This document shows, in pieces, positions 45,881 to 56,119 of a stretch of DNA of 64,000 nt. Positions within the stretch are counted from its first letter, which is position 1; each line of letters begins with the position of its first letter. Source of the DNA: Methylosarcina fibrata AML-C10 (GTDB lineage Bacteria > Pseudomonadota > Gammaproteobacteria > Methylococcales > Methylomonadaceae); the NCBI RefSeq assembly GCF_000372865.1, contig NZ_KB889965.1, positions 1,013,902 through 1,077,901 of the forward strand, in the 5' to 3' direction. The notes below the pieces were generated by a model. The model did not search any database. It was not told the origin of the DNA and worked only from the letters and a program-made list of their open reading frames with translations. The position numbers and the translations under genes were made by a program.

Positions 45881-47412
45881 GCACCGAACCGGAACAAGTT
45901 CAAGCCGACGTTCAGGAAACTTTGCAGGCGAAGGAGGCGCCCTCCGAGAGTCTGCTGGACCTGGCGATTACCGCGACCAAGAAAACCCAGCCTGATCGGG
46001 CCAAGGATTTACTGGACAACCTGGTCAAGGAAGCGCTGAAAGGCACGGTCAGTTGGGACAAGAACGTTACCGTTTCCATTACCAACGCCATCAAGAAGAT
46101 CGACGCCGACATTTCGGAACAATTGGCGGCCGTGATGCACCATCCGGAATTTCTGAAGCTCGAAGGCACCTGGCGCGGCCTGAATTATTTGGTGATGAAC
46201 AGCGAAACCGGAGAGAATCTAAAGATCCAGGTCCTCAACATCAGCAAAAAGGCCTTGCTCAACGATCTGGAAAAAGCGACCGAGTTCGACCAGAGCGAAA
46301 TTTATAAAAAGATCTACACCAGCGAATTCGACATGCCGGGCGGGATGCCGTACGGCACCTTGATCGGCGATTACGAATTCACCAACCATCCGGACGACAT
46401 GGCTTTGCTTCGCGGCATTTCCCAGGTGTCGGCCGCCGCGTTCGCGCCGTTCATCTCCGCCGCGGATCCCGGCTTGTTCGGCTTCGACAGTTGGACCGAA
46501 CTGACCAAGCCGCGCGATCTGGCGAAAATTTTCGATTCCGTCGATTACATCAAATGGAAAAGCTTCCGGGACACCGAAGACTCCCGCTTCGTCACGCTGA
46601 CCCTGCCGAGGACTCTGGCGCGTCTTCCTTACGGCTCGCTGACCAAACCCATCGAAGAATTTTCTTATGAAGAAGCGCCTCTGGGAGAAGTCCGGGATCA
46701 GGACGGCAAGGTCGTCAATCAATACCGCACCGAACAACCGCACGATCATTATTGTTGGATGAACGCGTCCTATGTGTTGGGCGCCCGCTTGACCGACGCC
46801 TTCGCCAAATACGGCTGGTGCACCGCGATTCGCGGCGAGGAAGGCGGCGGCAAGGTCGAGAATCTGCCGGCCGACCTCTTTACCAGCATGGACGGCGATC
46901 GGGATCTCAAATGCCCGACGGAAGTCGGCATTCCCGACCGGCGTGAATTCGAATTCAGCAATCTGGGTTTTCTTCCGCTGTGCCATTATAAAAATACCGA
47001 TTTCGCCGTATTCTTCGGCGGTCAGACCACGCAAAAGCCGGTCAAATACGACCGCGACGCCGCCAATGCCAATGCCGCCATTTCGGCCCGCCTGCCCTAC
47101 ATTCTGGCCACTTCGCGGTTCGCTCATTACCTTAAAGTGATGGGCAGAGGCAAGGTCGGGTCTTTCATGGAAGCGGAAAATGCAGCCGAATGGCTGAACC
47201 GCTGGATTCAGAATTACGTCAACACCAATCCCAACGCAAGTCCGGAAATGAAAGCGCGCTATCCGCTCAGGGAAGCCAAAATTGTCGTGGAAGCCATTCC
47301 CGGCAAACCCGGCTCGTACAACGCCGTAGCCTGGCTGCGGCCCTGGCTGCAAATGGAAGAATTGAACGCATCCCTGCGCATGGTCGCAGAGATTCCGAAA
47401 GGCGCCAAATAG
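45877..47412 (+). CDS. tssC: T6SS sheath large subunit TssC
   Basis: A 511-residue sheath subunit (VipB type). Diagnostic segments are [60 protein letters not shown] and [20 protein letters not shown]. With TssB it forms the sheath whose contraction drives the Hcp tube; its N-terminus is the usual ClpV-binding end. Intact. Confidence 0.97.
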   Translation: MSTEPEQVQADVQETLQAKEAPSESLLDLAITATKKTQPDRAKDLLDNLVKEALKGTVSWDKNVTVSITNAIKKIDADISEQLAAVMHHPEFLKLEGTWRGLNYLVMNSETGENLKIQVLNISKKALLNDLEKATEFDQSEIYKKIYTSEFDMPGGMPYGTLIGDYEFTNHPDDMALLRGISQVSAAAFAPFISAADPGLFGFDSWTELTKPRDLAKIFDSVDYIKWKSFRDTEDSRFVTLTLPRTLARLPYGSLTKPIEEFSYEEAPLGEVRDQDGKVVNQYRTEQPHDHYCWMNASYVLGARLTDAFAKYGWCTAIRGEEGGGKVENLPADLFTSMDGDRDLKCPTEVGIPDRREFEFSNLGFLPLCHYKNTDFAVFFGGQTTQKPVKYDRDAANANAAISARLPYILATSRFAHYLKVMGRGKVGSFMEAENAAEWLNRWIQNYVNTNPNASPEMKARYPLREAKIVVEAIPGKPGSYNAVAWLRPWLQMEELNASLRMVAEIPKGAK

Positions 47413-47437
47413 CGCGGCCGTTGCCGATTCCCGAACG

Positions 47438-48946
47438 ATGACGGCCTCTCTATGCGAAGACCCGAACGCTGACTTGCAAACCGGGCAACGCCTGAGCGCT
47501 TTCCTGGCGGCGCCCGACTGGGCGTCGGCTTTGGCCGTCTGGCTCGGAAAAGAGGACTGCGAACGGCTGGCGGCCGACAAATGCGCCCTGATACGGCGTC
47601 TGCAGCGGGACATTGCCGATCTGGACGCGAGGATCGGAGAACAAGTCAACGCCATCCTTCATCATCCAAGCTTTCAGGCGCTGGAAGCGTCGTGGCGGGG
47701 ATTGTCTTATCTGCACCGGACAACGCTGGCTCTCTCGTCCCGGAGCGTTCAGATCCGCGTGCTGACGATCACCTGGCGGGAACTGGCGCGCGATCTGGAG
47801 CGCGCCATCGAATTCGATCAGAGTCATTTTTTCCAGAAGATTTACACTCAGGAATTCGACATGCCCGGAGGCGAGCCCTATGGGTTGCTGATCGGCGATT
47901 ATTACGTCCGGCACCGGCCCGAACCGGATCATCCGATTGACGACGTGATGGTGCTGCGTTCGGTAGCGGAGGTGTCGGCCGCGGCTTTCGCCCCTTTCAT
48001 TGCCGGCGCCGATCCGGCCCTGTTCGGCCTGGACAGCTTTCAGGATCTGTCTCAGCCCCTCGATTTGCAGGCCATTTTCCGGCAGCACGAGGGGCTCGAC
48101 TATTTCAACTGGCAGAATTTGCGAAAATCGGAAGACAGCCGTTTCATCGGACTGACTCTGCCGCGCATCCTGATGCGGCTTCCCTACGAAGACGACGGCT
48201 CCCGGCCGGACGGGTTTCATTTTCGGGAGACGGTGGAAGGGCGCGACGACCGAAATTATTTGTGGGGCAACGCCGCCTATGCGTTTGCTGCGGTCGCTCT
48301 TCAGGCCTTCGACAACAACGGCTGGCTGGCCGACATCCGGGGCGTGCGCCAGGACTCCGAAACAGGCCGGTTGCTGGCCGCCGGCGGTTTGGTCAGTGGC
48401 CTTCCGGTTCCCTGCTTCGCAACCGATCGCGACGGTTTGATTCCGAAATACTCGACCGAGGTCATGATCGGCGAATACCGGGAAAAGGAACTGGACGATC
48501 TCGGTTTTATCAGTCTGTGCCATTGCCGGGATACGGCATGGTCCGCTTTTTACAGCAACCCCTCCATACAATGGCCGAAGCAATACGACAGCGACGCAGC
48601 GACCGTCAACGCGCGCCTGACGGCGATGTTGCAATACACGTTGTGCGTATCGCGCTTTGCCCATTATCTGAAGCGGCTCGGACGATCCAAGACCGGCGCC
48701 ATCACCCATGCCGAAGAGCTGGAAAATTTTTTAAGCAATTGGCTGCAACAGTATACGACCTCGCGGGACACCGCTTCGCTTGCCGAAAAAGCCCGTTACC
48801 CGCTGCGCGAGGCAAAAATCCGGATTAAGGAATATCCGGGCAAGCCGGGCAGTTATCTCTGCATCGCTCATCTGCGTCCTCATTTCCAGTTGGAGCAGCT
48901 CACCGCCGCCATCCGCCTGGAAACGGAAATCACTCCCACCACCTGA
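47438..48946 (+). CDS. Second TssC-family protein (ImpD-like sheath paralogue)
   Basis: A 502-residue TssC paralogue clearly related to its neighbour: [60 protein letters not shown] and [19 protein letters not shown]. It has no adjacent TssB partner of its own. Rhizobium imp-type clusters have an impD paralogue after impC, which this resembles. It may cap the sheath or baseplate end or mix into the sheath; neither is shown. It occupies the place where hcp lies in the Pseudomonas H1 cluster. It starts 25 bases after tssC. Confidence 0.85.
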   Translation: MTASLCEDPNADLQTGQRLSAFLAAPDWASALAVWLGKEDCERLAADKCALIRRLQRDIADLDARIGEQVNAILHHPSFQALEASWRGLSYLHRTTLALSSRSVQIRVLTITWRELARDLERAIEFDQSHFFQKIYTQEFDMPGGEPYGLLIGDYYVRHRPEPDHPIDDVMVLRSVAEVSAAAFAPFIAGADPALFGLDSFQDLSQPLDLQAIFRQHEGLDYFNWQNLRKSEDSRFIGLTLPRILMRLPYEDDGSRPDGFHFRETVEGRDDRNYLWGNAAYAFAAVALQAFDNNGWLADIRGVRQDSETGRLLAAGGLVSGLPVPCFATDRDGLIPKYSTEVMIGEYREKELDDLGFISLCHCRDTAWSAFYSNPSIQWPKQYDSDAATVNARLTAMLQYTLCVSRFAHYLKRLGRSKTGAITHAEELENFLSNWLQQYTTSRDTASLAEKARYPLREAKIRIKEYPGKPGSYLCIAHLRPHFQLEQLTAAIRLETEITPTT

Positions 48947-48965
48947 TCCTCCGGAGATTCCACGA

Positions 48966-49772
48966 ATGCTAACCGCAAGCCAACTCTACGAAGAAGGTCA
49001 ATTAGCCCAGGCCGTTGCCGCTTTGAATGAAGACTTGCGCCGACAGCCATTGGACAACGGCAAACGCTATTTCCTGGCCGAATTGCTGTGTTTTGCCGGC
49101 GACTGGGAGCGGGCCGACAAGCAACTGGATCTGTTGATGCATCAGGATGCCTCGTTGCTGCCTGGCGTCCTGCTGTTTCGGCAACTGCTCAGGGCCGCCA
49201 AGGCGCGCGAGCAATTTTTCAAAGAAGGACGGCTACCCGAGTTTCTCGAAGAACCTTCCGCTCATTTGCAGTCTTATCTAAAAGCCTCGATCAGCATTCG
49301 GGAAGGCCGGCTACAGGAAGCTTCGGCGTTATGCGTTGAAGCGGAACGGCAAAGACCCGTCCTGCCGGGAATTTGCAACGGCCAGGCCATCAGCGATTTC
49401 CGCGATCTCGACGATCTGACCGCGGGCGTCCTGGAAGTCCTGACCGGAGCCGGCCAATATGACTGGTTTCCCCTGGCGCGCATCGACAGCATCACTTTGC
49501 CGCCGCCTCGAAGGCCTCGCGACATGCTTTGGCGGCCGGCGCACGTCACCCTTTTAAACGGGCCGGAAAGCGACTTTTTTCTTCCGGTCATTTATCCGGA
49601 ATCGGAGACGAGCGAAACTCTGCGGCTTGGGCGCTCCACGGAATGGCTCGGCGGCGAAAACGCGCCGGTTCGAGGTTTGGGTCAGCGAATGTTTCTGGCC
49701 GGCGACGACGTGGTGTCCCTGATGGAAATCCAGGAGCTTAAACTGGCGCAGCGGCGGGCAGGACATGACTAA
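48966..49772 (+). CDS. tagJ: T6SS accessory protein TagJ (ImpE)
   Basis: A 268-residue protein with a TPR-like N-terminus (MLTASQLYEEGQLAQAVAAL, YFLAELLCFAGDWERADKQL) and the ImpE domain (GQYDWFPLARIDSITLPPPR, RDMLWRPAHV, GLGQRMFLAGDD). In the H1 system TagJ binds the TssB N-terminal region and helps ClpV with sheath recycling. ATG 48966 follows CCGGAGATT; a longer frame overlapping the preceding gene is not credible. It overlaps tssE by eight bases. Confidence 0.9.
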   Translation: MLTASQLYEEGQLAQAVAALNEDLRRQPLDNGKRYFLAELLCFAGDWERADKQLDLLMHQDASLLPGVLLFRQLLRAAKAREQFFKEGRLPEFLEEPSAHLQSYLKASISIREGRLQEASALCVEAERQRPVLPGICNGQAISDFRDLDDLTAGVLEVLTGAGQYDWFPLARIDSITLPPPRRPRDMLWRPAHVTLLNGPESDFFLPVIYPESETSETLRLGRSTEWLGGENAPVRGLGQRMFLAGDDVVSLMEIQELKLAQRRAGHD

Positions 49773-50265
49773 TCCCTTCGAATCTGCACAAAAACTGCTG
49801 CCGTCCTTGCTGGATCGCCTGCTCGACGACGAACCGCAAAATCTTCATGAGCGCCGGGATAGTTACAATCAGACCGAAGAAGCCTTGGAAAAGAGCGTCA
49901 AACGCGATCTGGAGAATCTGTTGAATACCCGGCGGCGCTGCGGTTCCTGTCCGCCGGAATTGAAGGAACTGGAGGAATCCTTGATCAATTACGGCCTGCC
50001 GGATTTTTTGGCGATGAATCTGGCTTTTGATGAGGGCCGCCAGTTGTTTCGGCGCATGATCGAGAAAACGATCCGAAGCTGCGAACCCCGTTTGGTCGAG
50101 GTCAAGGTCACCATGCTCGACGTCACCGAACCGATCCACCGCAACATGCGTTTTCGAATCGACGCCAAACTGCGCGCCGAGCCTGCGCCGGAGCCGATTT
50201 CGTTCGATTCCGTGCTGGAGCCGGTGACCTGCAATTTTACTCTGGAGCGCTCCGGCCATGAGTGA
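49765..50265 (+). CDS. tssE: T6SS baseplate protein TssE (gp25-like)
   Basis: A 166-residue gp25 homologue that seeds sheath assembly. The N-terminus (SLLDRLLDDEP) is followed by the gp25 core: SVKRDLENLLNTRRRC, LINYGLPDFLAMN, and RMIEKTIRSCEPRLVEVKVT with the E-P-R motif. It overlaps tagJ and tssF by eight bases each. Confidence 0.95.
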   Translation: MTNPFESAQKLLPSLLDRLLDDEPQNLHERRDSYNQTEEALEKSVKRDLENLLNTRRRCGSCPPELKELEESLINYGLPDFLAMNLAFDEGRQLFRRMIEKTIRSCEPRLVEVKVTMLDVTEPIHRNMRFRIDAKLRAEPAPEPISFDSVLEPVTCNFTLERSGHE

Positions 50266-52120
50266 TGAATTGCTTCCCTACTACAACAGCGAATTGGCGT
50301 TTGTGCGCGAATTGCTGCGCAAGGAATTCGCCGAAGCCCATCCGAAGATGGCCGCCCGCCTGGGCATCGGCGCGGTAGACCGGGAAGAATCCACCGATCC
50401 TCACGTACGGCGGCTGATCGAAGCCGTGGCCTATCTGAATGCCCGGATTCGCTACAAACTGGACGACGACTTTCCGGAAATCAGCGATGCCCTGTTAGGC
50501 GTTCTGTATCCTCATTATCTAACGCCGGTGCCGTCGCTGGCGATCGTACAATTTCAGGCGGACCCGGGTCTTACCGATATTTTCGACCATCTGCCGAAGA
50601 ATACCGAACTGGAAACCGATCCGGTCGACGGCCAGCCTTATCGCTTCCGCACCTGTTATCCGGTGGCTCTGTGGCCGATACGCGTGGACAGCGCGGGTCT
50701 CCACGAACGCCCCTTGCCGGCTCCGGCGATTGCTCAAAGCAGGAACGCACAAGGCGTGCTGCGGCTGGAACTGCGCTGCCACAACGACGATTTAAGCTTT
50801 GCCAAGCTCGGATTGAGCGGCCCTTGCGAAAAACTCGAAAAACTGCCGCTGCGTTTTTTTCTCAAGGGTCAGGAACAGCACGTGTACCCTCTTTATGACC
50901 TGCTGTGCAATTCCCTGCTACAGGTCGTTCTGGCGAGCGGCGACAACGACCCCGAGCCCGTATCGCTAGGCCCCGACTGCCTGAGACCGATGGGTTTTGC
51001 CGGGGAAGAAGGTTTGCTGCCTTATCCGGCCCGATCGTTCCTCGGCTATCGCCTGTTGACGGAATTCTTTGTCTTTCCGGAGAAGTTTCTGTTTCTGGAA
51101 CTATTGCTGGACAAGAGCTATTTGAACCGCTTCGGCAATCGCCTGAATATCTATTTTTATTGCGCCGTCTGCCCTGCCGAATTGCAGCGCGCAGTCAACG
51201 CCGACACCTTTGCGTTGGGCTGCACCCCCGTCGTCAATCTGTTCGAACAATGGGCCGATCAGGGGCTTTTCAATCATACTCAACCCGAGTATGAAGTAAC
51301 CCCCAGCGAGCGTCACCGCAACACGATGGAGGTGTATTCGATCGATGCCGTGAGCGCGAGCGACGACGCAGGCCGGGTCTTCGAGTTTCAGCCCCTCTAT
51401 GGCGCGCACCACAGCCACGACGCCCGGCATCGGCAATTCTGGTTCGCCAGCCGAAGACCGGCCCGTCACCATTCCGGCACGGACACGTTTCTCAAACTGG
51501 TCGATCTCGATTTCAGTCCTTCCCGGTCGAGCGAACAGACCTTGCACGTCAAGTTGACCTGCCTCAACCACAATCTGCCGAGTCTGCTGCCTTTCGGCGG
51601 CGATCAGCCGCATCTGCAATTACGGGAAAGCGCCGCGCCTTTAAAGCGCATTGCCTGCCTGACGAAGCCGACGCCGAGTTTCCGCCCTCCGCTCGGGCAA
51701 GGAGCCGTATGGCGGCTGATTTCGCATCTGACGCTGAATCTTTTGTCGATCACCGACGCCGCTCAGGGAGCGGAGGCCTTGCGGGAGATTCTCGGTCTTT
51801 ACGATTATAAAAGCTCGCATCCGACTCGGGGTCAGATTCAGGGCGTCGACTGGGTCGAATCCGGATTGACCACCTGCCGCCTGCCCGGCAGCGGTTTCGA
51901 TACCATTTGTCAAGGGGTTGCGGTTCATGTCGGAATCGATCAGGAACGCTTCGAAGGCAAAAGCGTCCGGCTGTTTGCCCGAGTCCTGGATCACTTTCTG
52001 GCGCTTTATTGTTCCATCAATTCCTTTACTCAGCTCAAGGTCTACGATAAAAGCGACAAACTCAAAAAGGAGCCTTTAGTCCAATGCCGTCCCCGTTCCG
52101 GCGAGCATCCGCTGTTGTAG
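50258..52120 (+). CDS. tssF: T6SS baseplate protein TssF
   Basis: A 620-residue wedge protein. It begins with the family signature LLPYYNSELAFVRELLRKEF, followed by HPKMAARLGIGAVDREESTD and LLGVLYPHYLTPVPSLAIVQ. The C-terminus contains GSGFDTICQGVAVHVGIDQE and LALYCSINSFTQLKVY, as expected. Two TssF and one TssG make the wedge. The stop lies 37 bases inside tssG. Confidence 0.96.
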   Translation: MSDELLPYYNSELAFVRELLRKEFAEAHPKMAARLGIGAVDREESTDPHVRRLIEAVAYLNARIRYKLDDDFPEISDALLGVLYPHYLTPVPSLAIVQFQADPGLTDIFDHLPKNTELETDPVDGQPYRFRTCYPVALWPIRVDSAGLHERPLPAPAIAQSRNAQGVLRLELRCHNDDLSFAKLGLSGPCEKLEKLPLRFFLKGQEQHVYPLYDLLCNSLLQVVLASGDNDPEPVSLGPDCLRPMGFAGEEGLLPYPARSFLGYRLLTEFFVFPEKFLFLELLLDKSYLNRFGNRLNIYFYCAVCPAELQRAVNADTFALGCTPVVNLFEQWADQGLFNHTQPEYEVTPSERHRNTMEVYSIDAVSASDDAGRVFEFQPLYGAHHSHDARHRQFWFASRRPARHHSGTDTFLKLVDLDFSPSRSSEQTLHVKLTCLNHNLPSLLPFGGDQPHLQLRESAAPLKRIACLTKPTPSFRPPLGQGAVWRLISHLTLNLLSITDAAQGAEALREILGLYDYKSSHPTRGQIQGVDWVESGLTTCRLPGSGFDTICQGVAVHVGIDQERFEGKSVRLFARVLDHFLALYCSINSFTQLKVYDKSDKLKKEPLVQCRPRSGEHPLL

Positions 52121-53208
52121 CGGAACTCTTGTTCAAGGAGCCGCACCGCTTCGATTTTTTCCAGGCGGTCCGCTTATTGGAATGGCTGTTTCGGGAGCGG
52201 CGCCCGGCGGCAAACGCTGCGAACCCTCAGGCTCCGCTAGGCGGTGACGCGCTTCCGGATCAGGAATGCGTCAGGTTCCGCGTCGACAATTCGTTCAATT
52301 TTCCGGCCAGCGCCATCGCGCGTCTAAGCGAGCCTCCGGCCGCCGAAGGCAAGGGACTCCCCTCTCCTCCGCAAATGGAAGTCTCGTTCATGGGCTTGAC
52401 CGGTCCCGGCGGCGTGTTGCCGGAACATTACACCGAGCTGCTGCTGCAAAGAATCCGTTATCACAAGGACACTGCGTTAAAGGATTTTTTTGACGTGTTC
52501 AACCACCGCAGCATCTCGCTTTTTTACCGGGCCTGGGAAAAATACCGCGCGCCGTTTCTTTGGGAGCGATCAAAGCGGCATCCTTCCAGCCGGCCCGATC
52601 CCTTTACCAACAGCCTGCGCTGCCTGGTCGGACTGGGCACGGCGGGGTTAAGCGAGCGTCTGGAAATTCCGGAGGACGTACCGCTTTATTACGCAGGGCA
52701 TTTTGCCCACCGGCCCCGGTCGGTCATTGCGCTGGAAGCGCTGCTCTCGGACTATCTCGCTCTGCCGGTCGTGATCAGGCAGTTTCAGGGACGATGGCTG
52801 TACCTCGACCGCTCCGAGCAGACCCGCCTGCCCGGCGCCGAATGTCCTTCGGGACAGTATGCACAACTCGGCTTCGACGCCGTTCTGGGCGAGCGGGTGT
52901 GGGACGTACGCAGTTGTTTTTACATCCGGATAGAACGTTTGACCTATCCGCAATTCGTCCGCCTGATGCCGGAAGGCGGGGATTATCCGAAACTCTGCCG
53001 TCTGACCCGTCTGTATGCCGGGATTCAGCTCACGTTCGCCGTCCAGCCGGTGCTGACGGCCGGCAAGCTGCCTGACTGCCGGCTGAGCGAACAGACGGAC
53101 TATCAACCTCGTTTGGGCTGGAATACGTGGCTTTCAAACTCGAATGCTCCGATAGAAAAAAATGAGACGGATGCCCCACTTTTTTTCTGGAAAGATCTTG
53201 ACAAATAA
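52084..53208 (+). CDS. tssG: T6SS baseplate protein TssG
   Basis: A 374-residue wedge protein with AELLFKEPHRFDFFQAVRLL near the N-terminus, EVSFMGLTGPGGVLPEHYTE, the conserved FNHRSISLFYRAWEKYR and PLYYAGHFAHRPRSV. The end is slightly shorter on the C-terminal side than some relatives but has no break. It overlaps tssF by 37 bases. Confidence 0.95.
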   Translation: MPSPFRRASAVVAELLFKEPHRFDFFQAVRLLEWLFRERRPAANAANPQAPLGGDALPDQECVRFRVDNSFNFPASAIARLSEPPAAEGKGLPSPPQMEVSFMGLTGPGGVLPEHYTELLLQRIRYHKDTALKDFFDVFNHRSISLFYRAWEKYRAPFLWERSKRHPSSRPDPFTNSLRCLVGLGTAGLSERLEIPEDVPLYYAGHFAHRPRSVIALEALLSDYLALPVVIRQFQGRWLYLDRSEQTRLPGAECPSGQYAQLGFDAVLGERVWDVRSCFYIRIERLTYPQFVRLMPEGGDYPKLCRLTRLYAGIQLTFAVQPVLTAGKLPDCRLSEQTDYQPRLGWNTWLSNSNAPIEKNETDAPLFFWKDLDK

Positions 53209-53231
53209 GTTGATTGTCAAAAACAAAATGG

Positions 53232-53259
53232 TTGCATCTTGTTTAAATACTGTTATGAT
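53232..53259 (+). promoter_or_regulatory. Candidate sigma70 promoter before clpV
   Basis: TTGCAT (53232-53237), 16 bases, TATGAT (53254-53259). It lies in the only gap of over 100 bp inside the T6SS structural cluster, upstream of tssH. An inverted pair TTGACAA / TTGTCAA just before it could be an operator. Confidence 0.5.
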
Positions 53260-53342
53260 CGTGCTCAAGCGATACATTTGGATTTTGTCAAGAGAGGGTG
53301 ATTCGTCCTCTTTTTTCCCGCACCTTACTACCTACAATAATT

Positions 53343-56000
53343 ATGGTGTCAGTGAATCTTAAATCCTTAATGAACAAGTTGAATGCCACTTGCCGCAACT
53401 CTCTCGAAGCGGCTGTCGGTTTAACGTTGTCGCTCACCCACTACCATACCGAAATCGAGCATTGGTTGTTGAAAATACTGGAAACGCCCAATTCCGATCT
53501 CGAAAAAATATTTCACCATTACCGCATCGAATCCGCCCGCGTACAGCGGGATCTCACAAAAACCCTGGACAGCCTGAAACGAGGCAACGCCCGTTCTCCG
53601 GTACTGGCCCAGCCACTGGTGACCCTGGCAAGAGACGCCTGGCTGCTGGCTTCCGTGGAATTCGGCGCGCCGCACATTCGCTCGGGGCATTTGCTCTGCG
53701 CCCTGCTCGACGACGAGTCGATCGCAGGACAATTGAGCGAAACGTCAAAAGAATTCGCCAAATTGTCGCCTGAAGCTTTGCGTAGGGAATTCATTGCAAT
53801 CACCCAACACAGCGCCGAGGAAGAATCTTCGATGCCCGCCGTCGGCCGGGGTGCTTCGGAATCCGGTAAGCTCCCGGGCTCTTCCCAAATGCCGGCGCTG
53901 AATCAATATACGATCGATCTGACGGCTCGTGCGCTGGCCGGAGAAATCGATCCGGTGTTGGGCCGCGATGCCGAAATTCGCCAGATGATCGATATTCTGA
54001 TGCGCCGCCGACAAAACAACCCGATTCTTACCGGTGAAGCCGGAGTCGGCAAAACGGCTCTGGCCGAAGGTCTGGCCTTGCGCATCGCCGCCGGAGACGT
54101 TCCGCCCGCGTTGCAGAAAGTGGCCGTCCGCACGCTGGATTTAGCCTTGTTGCAGGCTGGCGCCGGCATCCGAGGAGAATTCGAAAACCGCCTGAAATCG
54201 GTCATCTCGGAAATCAAGGCCTCTCCGCAGCCGATCATTTTGTTCATCGACGAGGCGCACACGCTGGTCGGCGCGGGCGGCGCCTCGGGTCAGAGCGATG
54301 CCGCCAACATCCTCAAACCGGCTTTAGCCCGTGGGGAACTGCGCACCATCGCAGCGACGACTTGGGCCGAATACAAAAAATACTTCGAAGGCGATGCCGC
54401 TTTGGCGCGGCGGTTTCAAGTCATCAAGGTGGAAGAACCTTCCGAACCGGTTGCCGTGGCCATGCTGCAAGGCTCCCTCCAGGTACTGGAAACTCATCAC
54501 GGCGTCCGCATTCTGGATGAAGCGATCGGAGAAGCGGTCCGTCTGTCGCATCGGTACATTTCGGGAAGACAACTTCCCGACAAAGCGGTCAGCCTGCTGG
54601 ATACCGCCTGCGCCCGCGTCGGATTGAGCGACTCGGCCACGCCGGGGGTTATCGAGAATTGCCGCAGGCAAATCGAACAACTGAGCACGTCGATCAGGAT
54701 TCTGCAGCGTGAAATGGCGGCAGGCGGCGAGCATGACGAGCGCCTGGCCGGCCTGATGCAGGACAAGGAACGCTGGGAAACCCGGCAGGCCGAGCTGGAG
54801 CAGCGCTGGCGACAAGAAGCGGAATTGGTTGCCGTCATCCGTTCGTTAAGGTCCCGACTGGAAACGTCGACGGCAACAATCGAAAGCTCAGGTCTCGACG
54901 AGAACAAGCTCCAGTCCCTTCGGAACGAATTGCAGGATCGAACGAAGGCGCTCAAGACCCTGCAAGGAGAAACGCCCTTGATGCAGGTTTGCGTGGACGG
55001 CCAGGCAGTCGCCGAGGTGGTTTCCGAATGGACCGGCATACCGGTAGGCCGCATGGTCAAGGACGAAATCCAGGCCGTACTGAATCTGAAGCAGCGGCTC
55101 GAAGAGCGGATCATCGGCCAGTCGCATGCACTGGAGGCGATTGCCCAGCAAATCAGCACCGCCCGCGCCAATCTCGCCGATCCCCGCCGCCCCATCGGCG
55201 TCTTTTTGCTGGTCGGCTCCAGCGGCGTCGGCAAGACGGAAACGGCGCTCGCCCTGACCGATCTGCTGTACGGCAGCGAGCAAAACATCACCGTCATCAA
55301 CATGTCGGAATTCAAGGAAGAACACAAGGTCTCCCTGCTGATGGGCTCGCCGCCCGGCTATGTCGGCTATCGCGAAGGCGGCGTTCTGACCGAGGCTGTT
55401 AGGCGGCGCCCTTACAGCATCGTGCTGCTGGACGAAATGGAAAAGGCCCATCCGGGCGTCCAGGACATTTTTTATCAAGTGTTCGACAAAGGCATGCTGC
55501 GCGACGGCGAAGGCCGGGACATCGATTTCAAGAACAACATCATCATCATGACTTCGAACGCGGGTACGGAAACCATCATGAAATATTACGCCGATCCGGA
55601 AACCATGCCGGATGCGGCCGGACTCGCCGAAGCCTTGCGGCCCGAATTGCTGAAAACGTTCAAGCCGGCTTTTCTGGGCCGGGTCACCCTGGTGCCCTAC
55701 TTTCCGCTCAACGACGACGTTCTGCAAACGATTGTGCGCTTGCAGCTTGGCCGCATCGGCCGACGTATCCAGGATCATTACCGGGCGCAATTCGACTATT
55801 CGCCCGATTTGCTCGCCGGCATTGCCGGGCGTTGCAAGGAAGTCGATACCGGCGCCCGCAACATCGACCACATTTTAAACCGGACGTTACTGCCGGAACT
55901 GGCAGCGCAATTGCTTTCCCATATGTCCGAGGGGAAAAAGGTGGGTTCCGTTAAAGTGGCACTGGATGAAAATCAGGGTTTCCGCTATGAAATTTTGTAG
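53343..56000 (+). CDS. tssH: T6SS sheath-disassembly ATPase TssH (ClpV)
   Basis: An 885-residue double AAA+ unfoldase that takes apart contracted TssBC sheaths. The N domain (MVSVNLKSLMNKLNATCRNS, TLSLTHYHTEIEHWLLKILE) binds the sheath. D1 has Walker A GEAGVGKTA (about residue 231) and Walker B LFIDEAHTLVG; D2 has GSSGVGKTE (about 625) and VLLDEMEKAHP. The linker helices of the middle domain are present. ATG 53343 gives the standard N-terminus; ATG 53298 would add 15 odd residues. Confidence 0.93.
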   Translation: MVSVNLKSLMNKLNATCRNSLEAAVGLTLSLTHYHTEIEHWLLKILETPNSDLEKIFHHYRIESARVQRDLTKTLDSLKRGNARSPVLAQPLVTLARDAWLLASVEFGAPHIRSGHLLCALLDDESIAGQLSETSKEFAKLSPEALRREFIAITQHSAEEESSMPAVGRGASESGKLPGSSQMPALNQYTIDLTARALAGEIDPVLGRDAEIRQMIDILMRRRQNNPILTGEAGVGKTALAEGLALRIAAGDVPPALQKVAVRTLDLALLQAGAGIRGEFENRLKSVISEIKASPQPIILFIDEAHTLVGAGGASGQSDAANILKPALARGELRTIAATTWAEYKKYFEGDAALARRFQVIKVEEPSEPVAVAMLQGSLQVLETHHGVRILDEAIGEAVRLSHRYISGRQLPDKAVSLLDTACARVGLSDSATPGVIENCRRQIEQLSTSIRILQREMAAGGEHDERLAGLMQDKERWETRQAELEQRWRQEAELVAVIRSLRSRLETSTATIESSGLDENKLQSLRNELQDRTKALKTLQGETPLMQVCVDGQAVAEVVSEWTGIPVGRMVKDEIQAVLNLKQRLEERIIGQSHALEAIAQQISTARANLADPRRPIGVFLLVGSSGVGKTETALALTDLLYGSEQNITVINMSEFKEEHKVSLLMGSPPGYVGYREGGVLTEAVRRRPYSIVLLDEMEKAHPGVQDIFYQVFDKGMLRDGEGRDIDFKNNIIIMTSNAGTETIMKYYADPETMPDAAGLAEALRPELLKTFKPAFLGRVTLVPYFPLNDDVLQTIVRLQLGRIGRRIQDHYRAQFDYSPDLLAGIAGRCKEVDTGARNIDHILNRTLLPELAAQLLSHMSEGKKVGSVKVALDENQGFRYEIL

Positions 56001-56119
56001 ATCGGGAACCAGTGCCGATTCGTTGCAAAAACCGGACAACACAAGGCCGGGTTAAAAAACAGGACGCGCGTTAAGCGTACATATCATTAACAACTAACTG
56101 ATCAAGTAAGGAGTTAACC

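Noticed and set aside
46219-47655. 478-residue open frame on - opposite tssC, and a 419-residue one opposite the second tssC
   Set aside because: Both are antisense frames of clear sheath genes; long shadows arise from the base composition.
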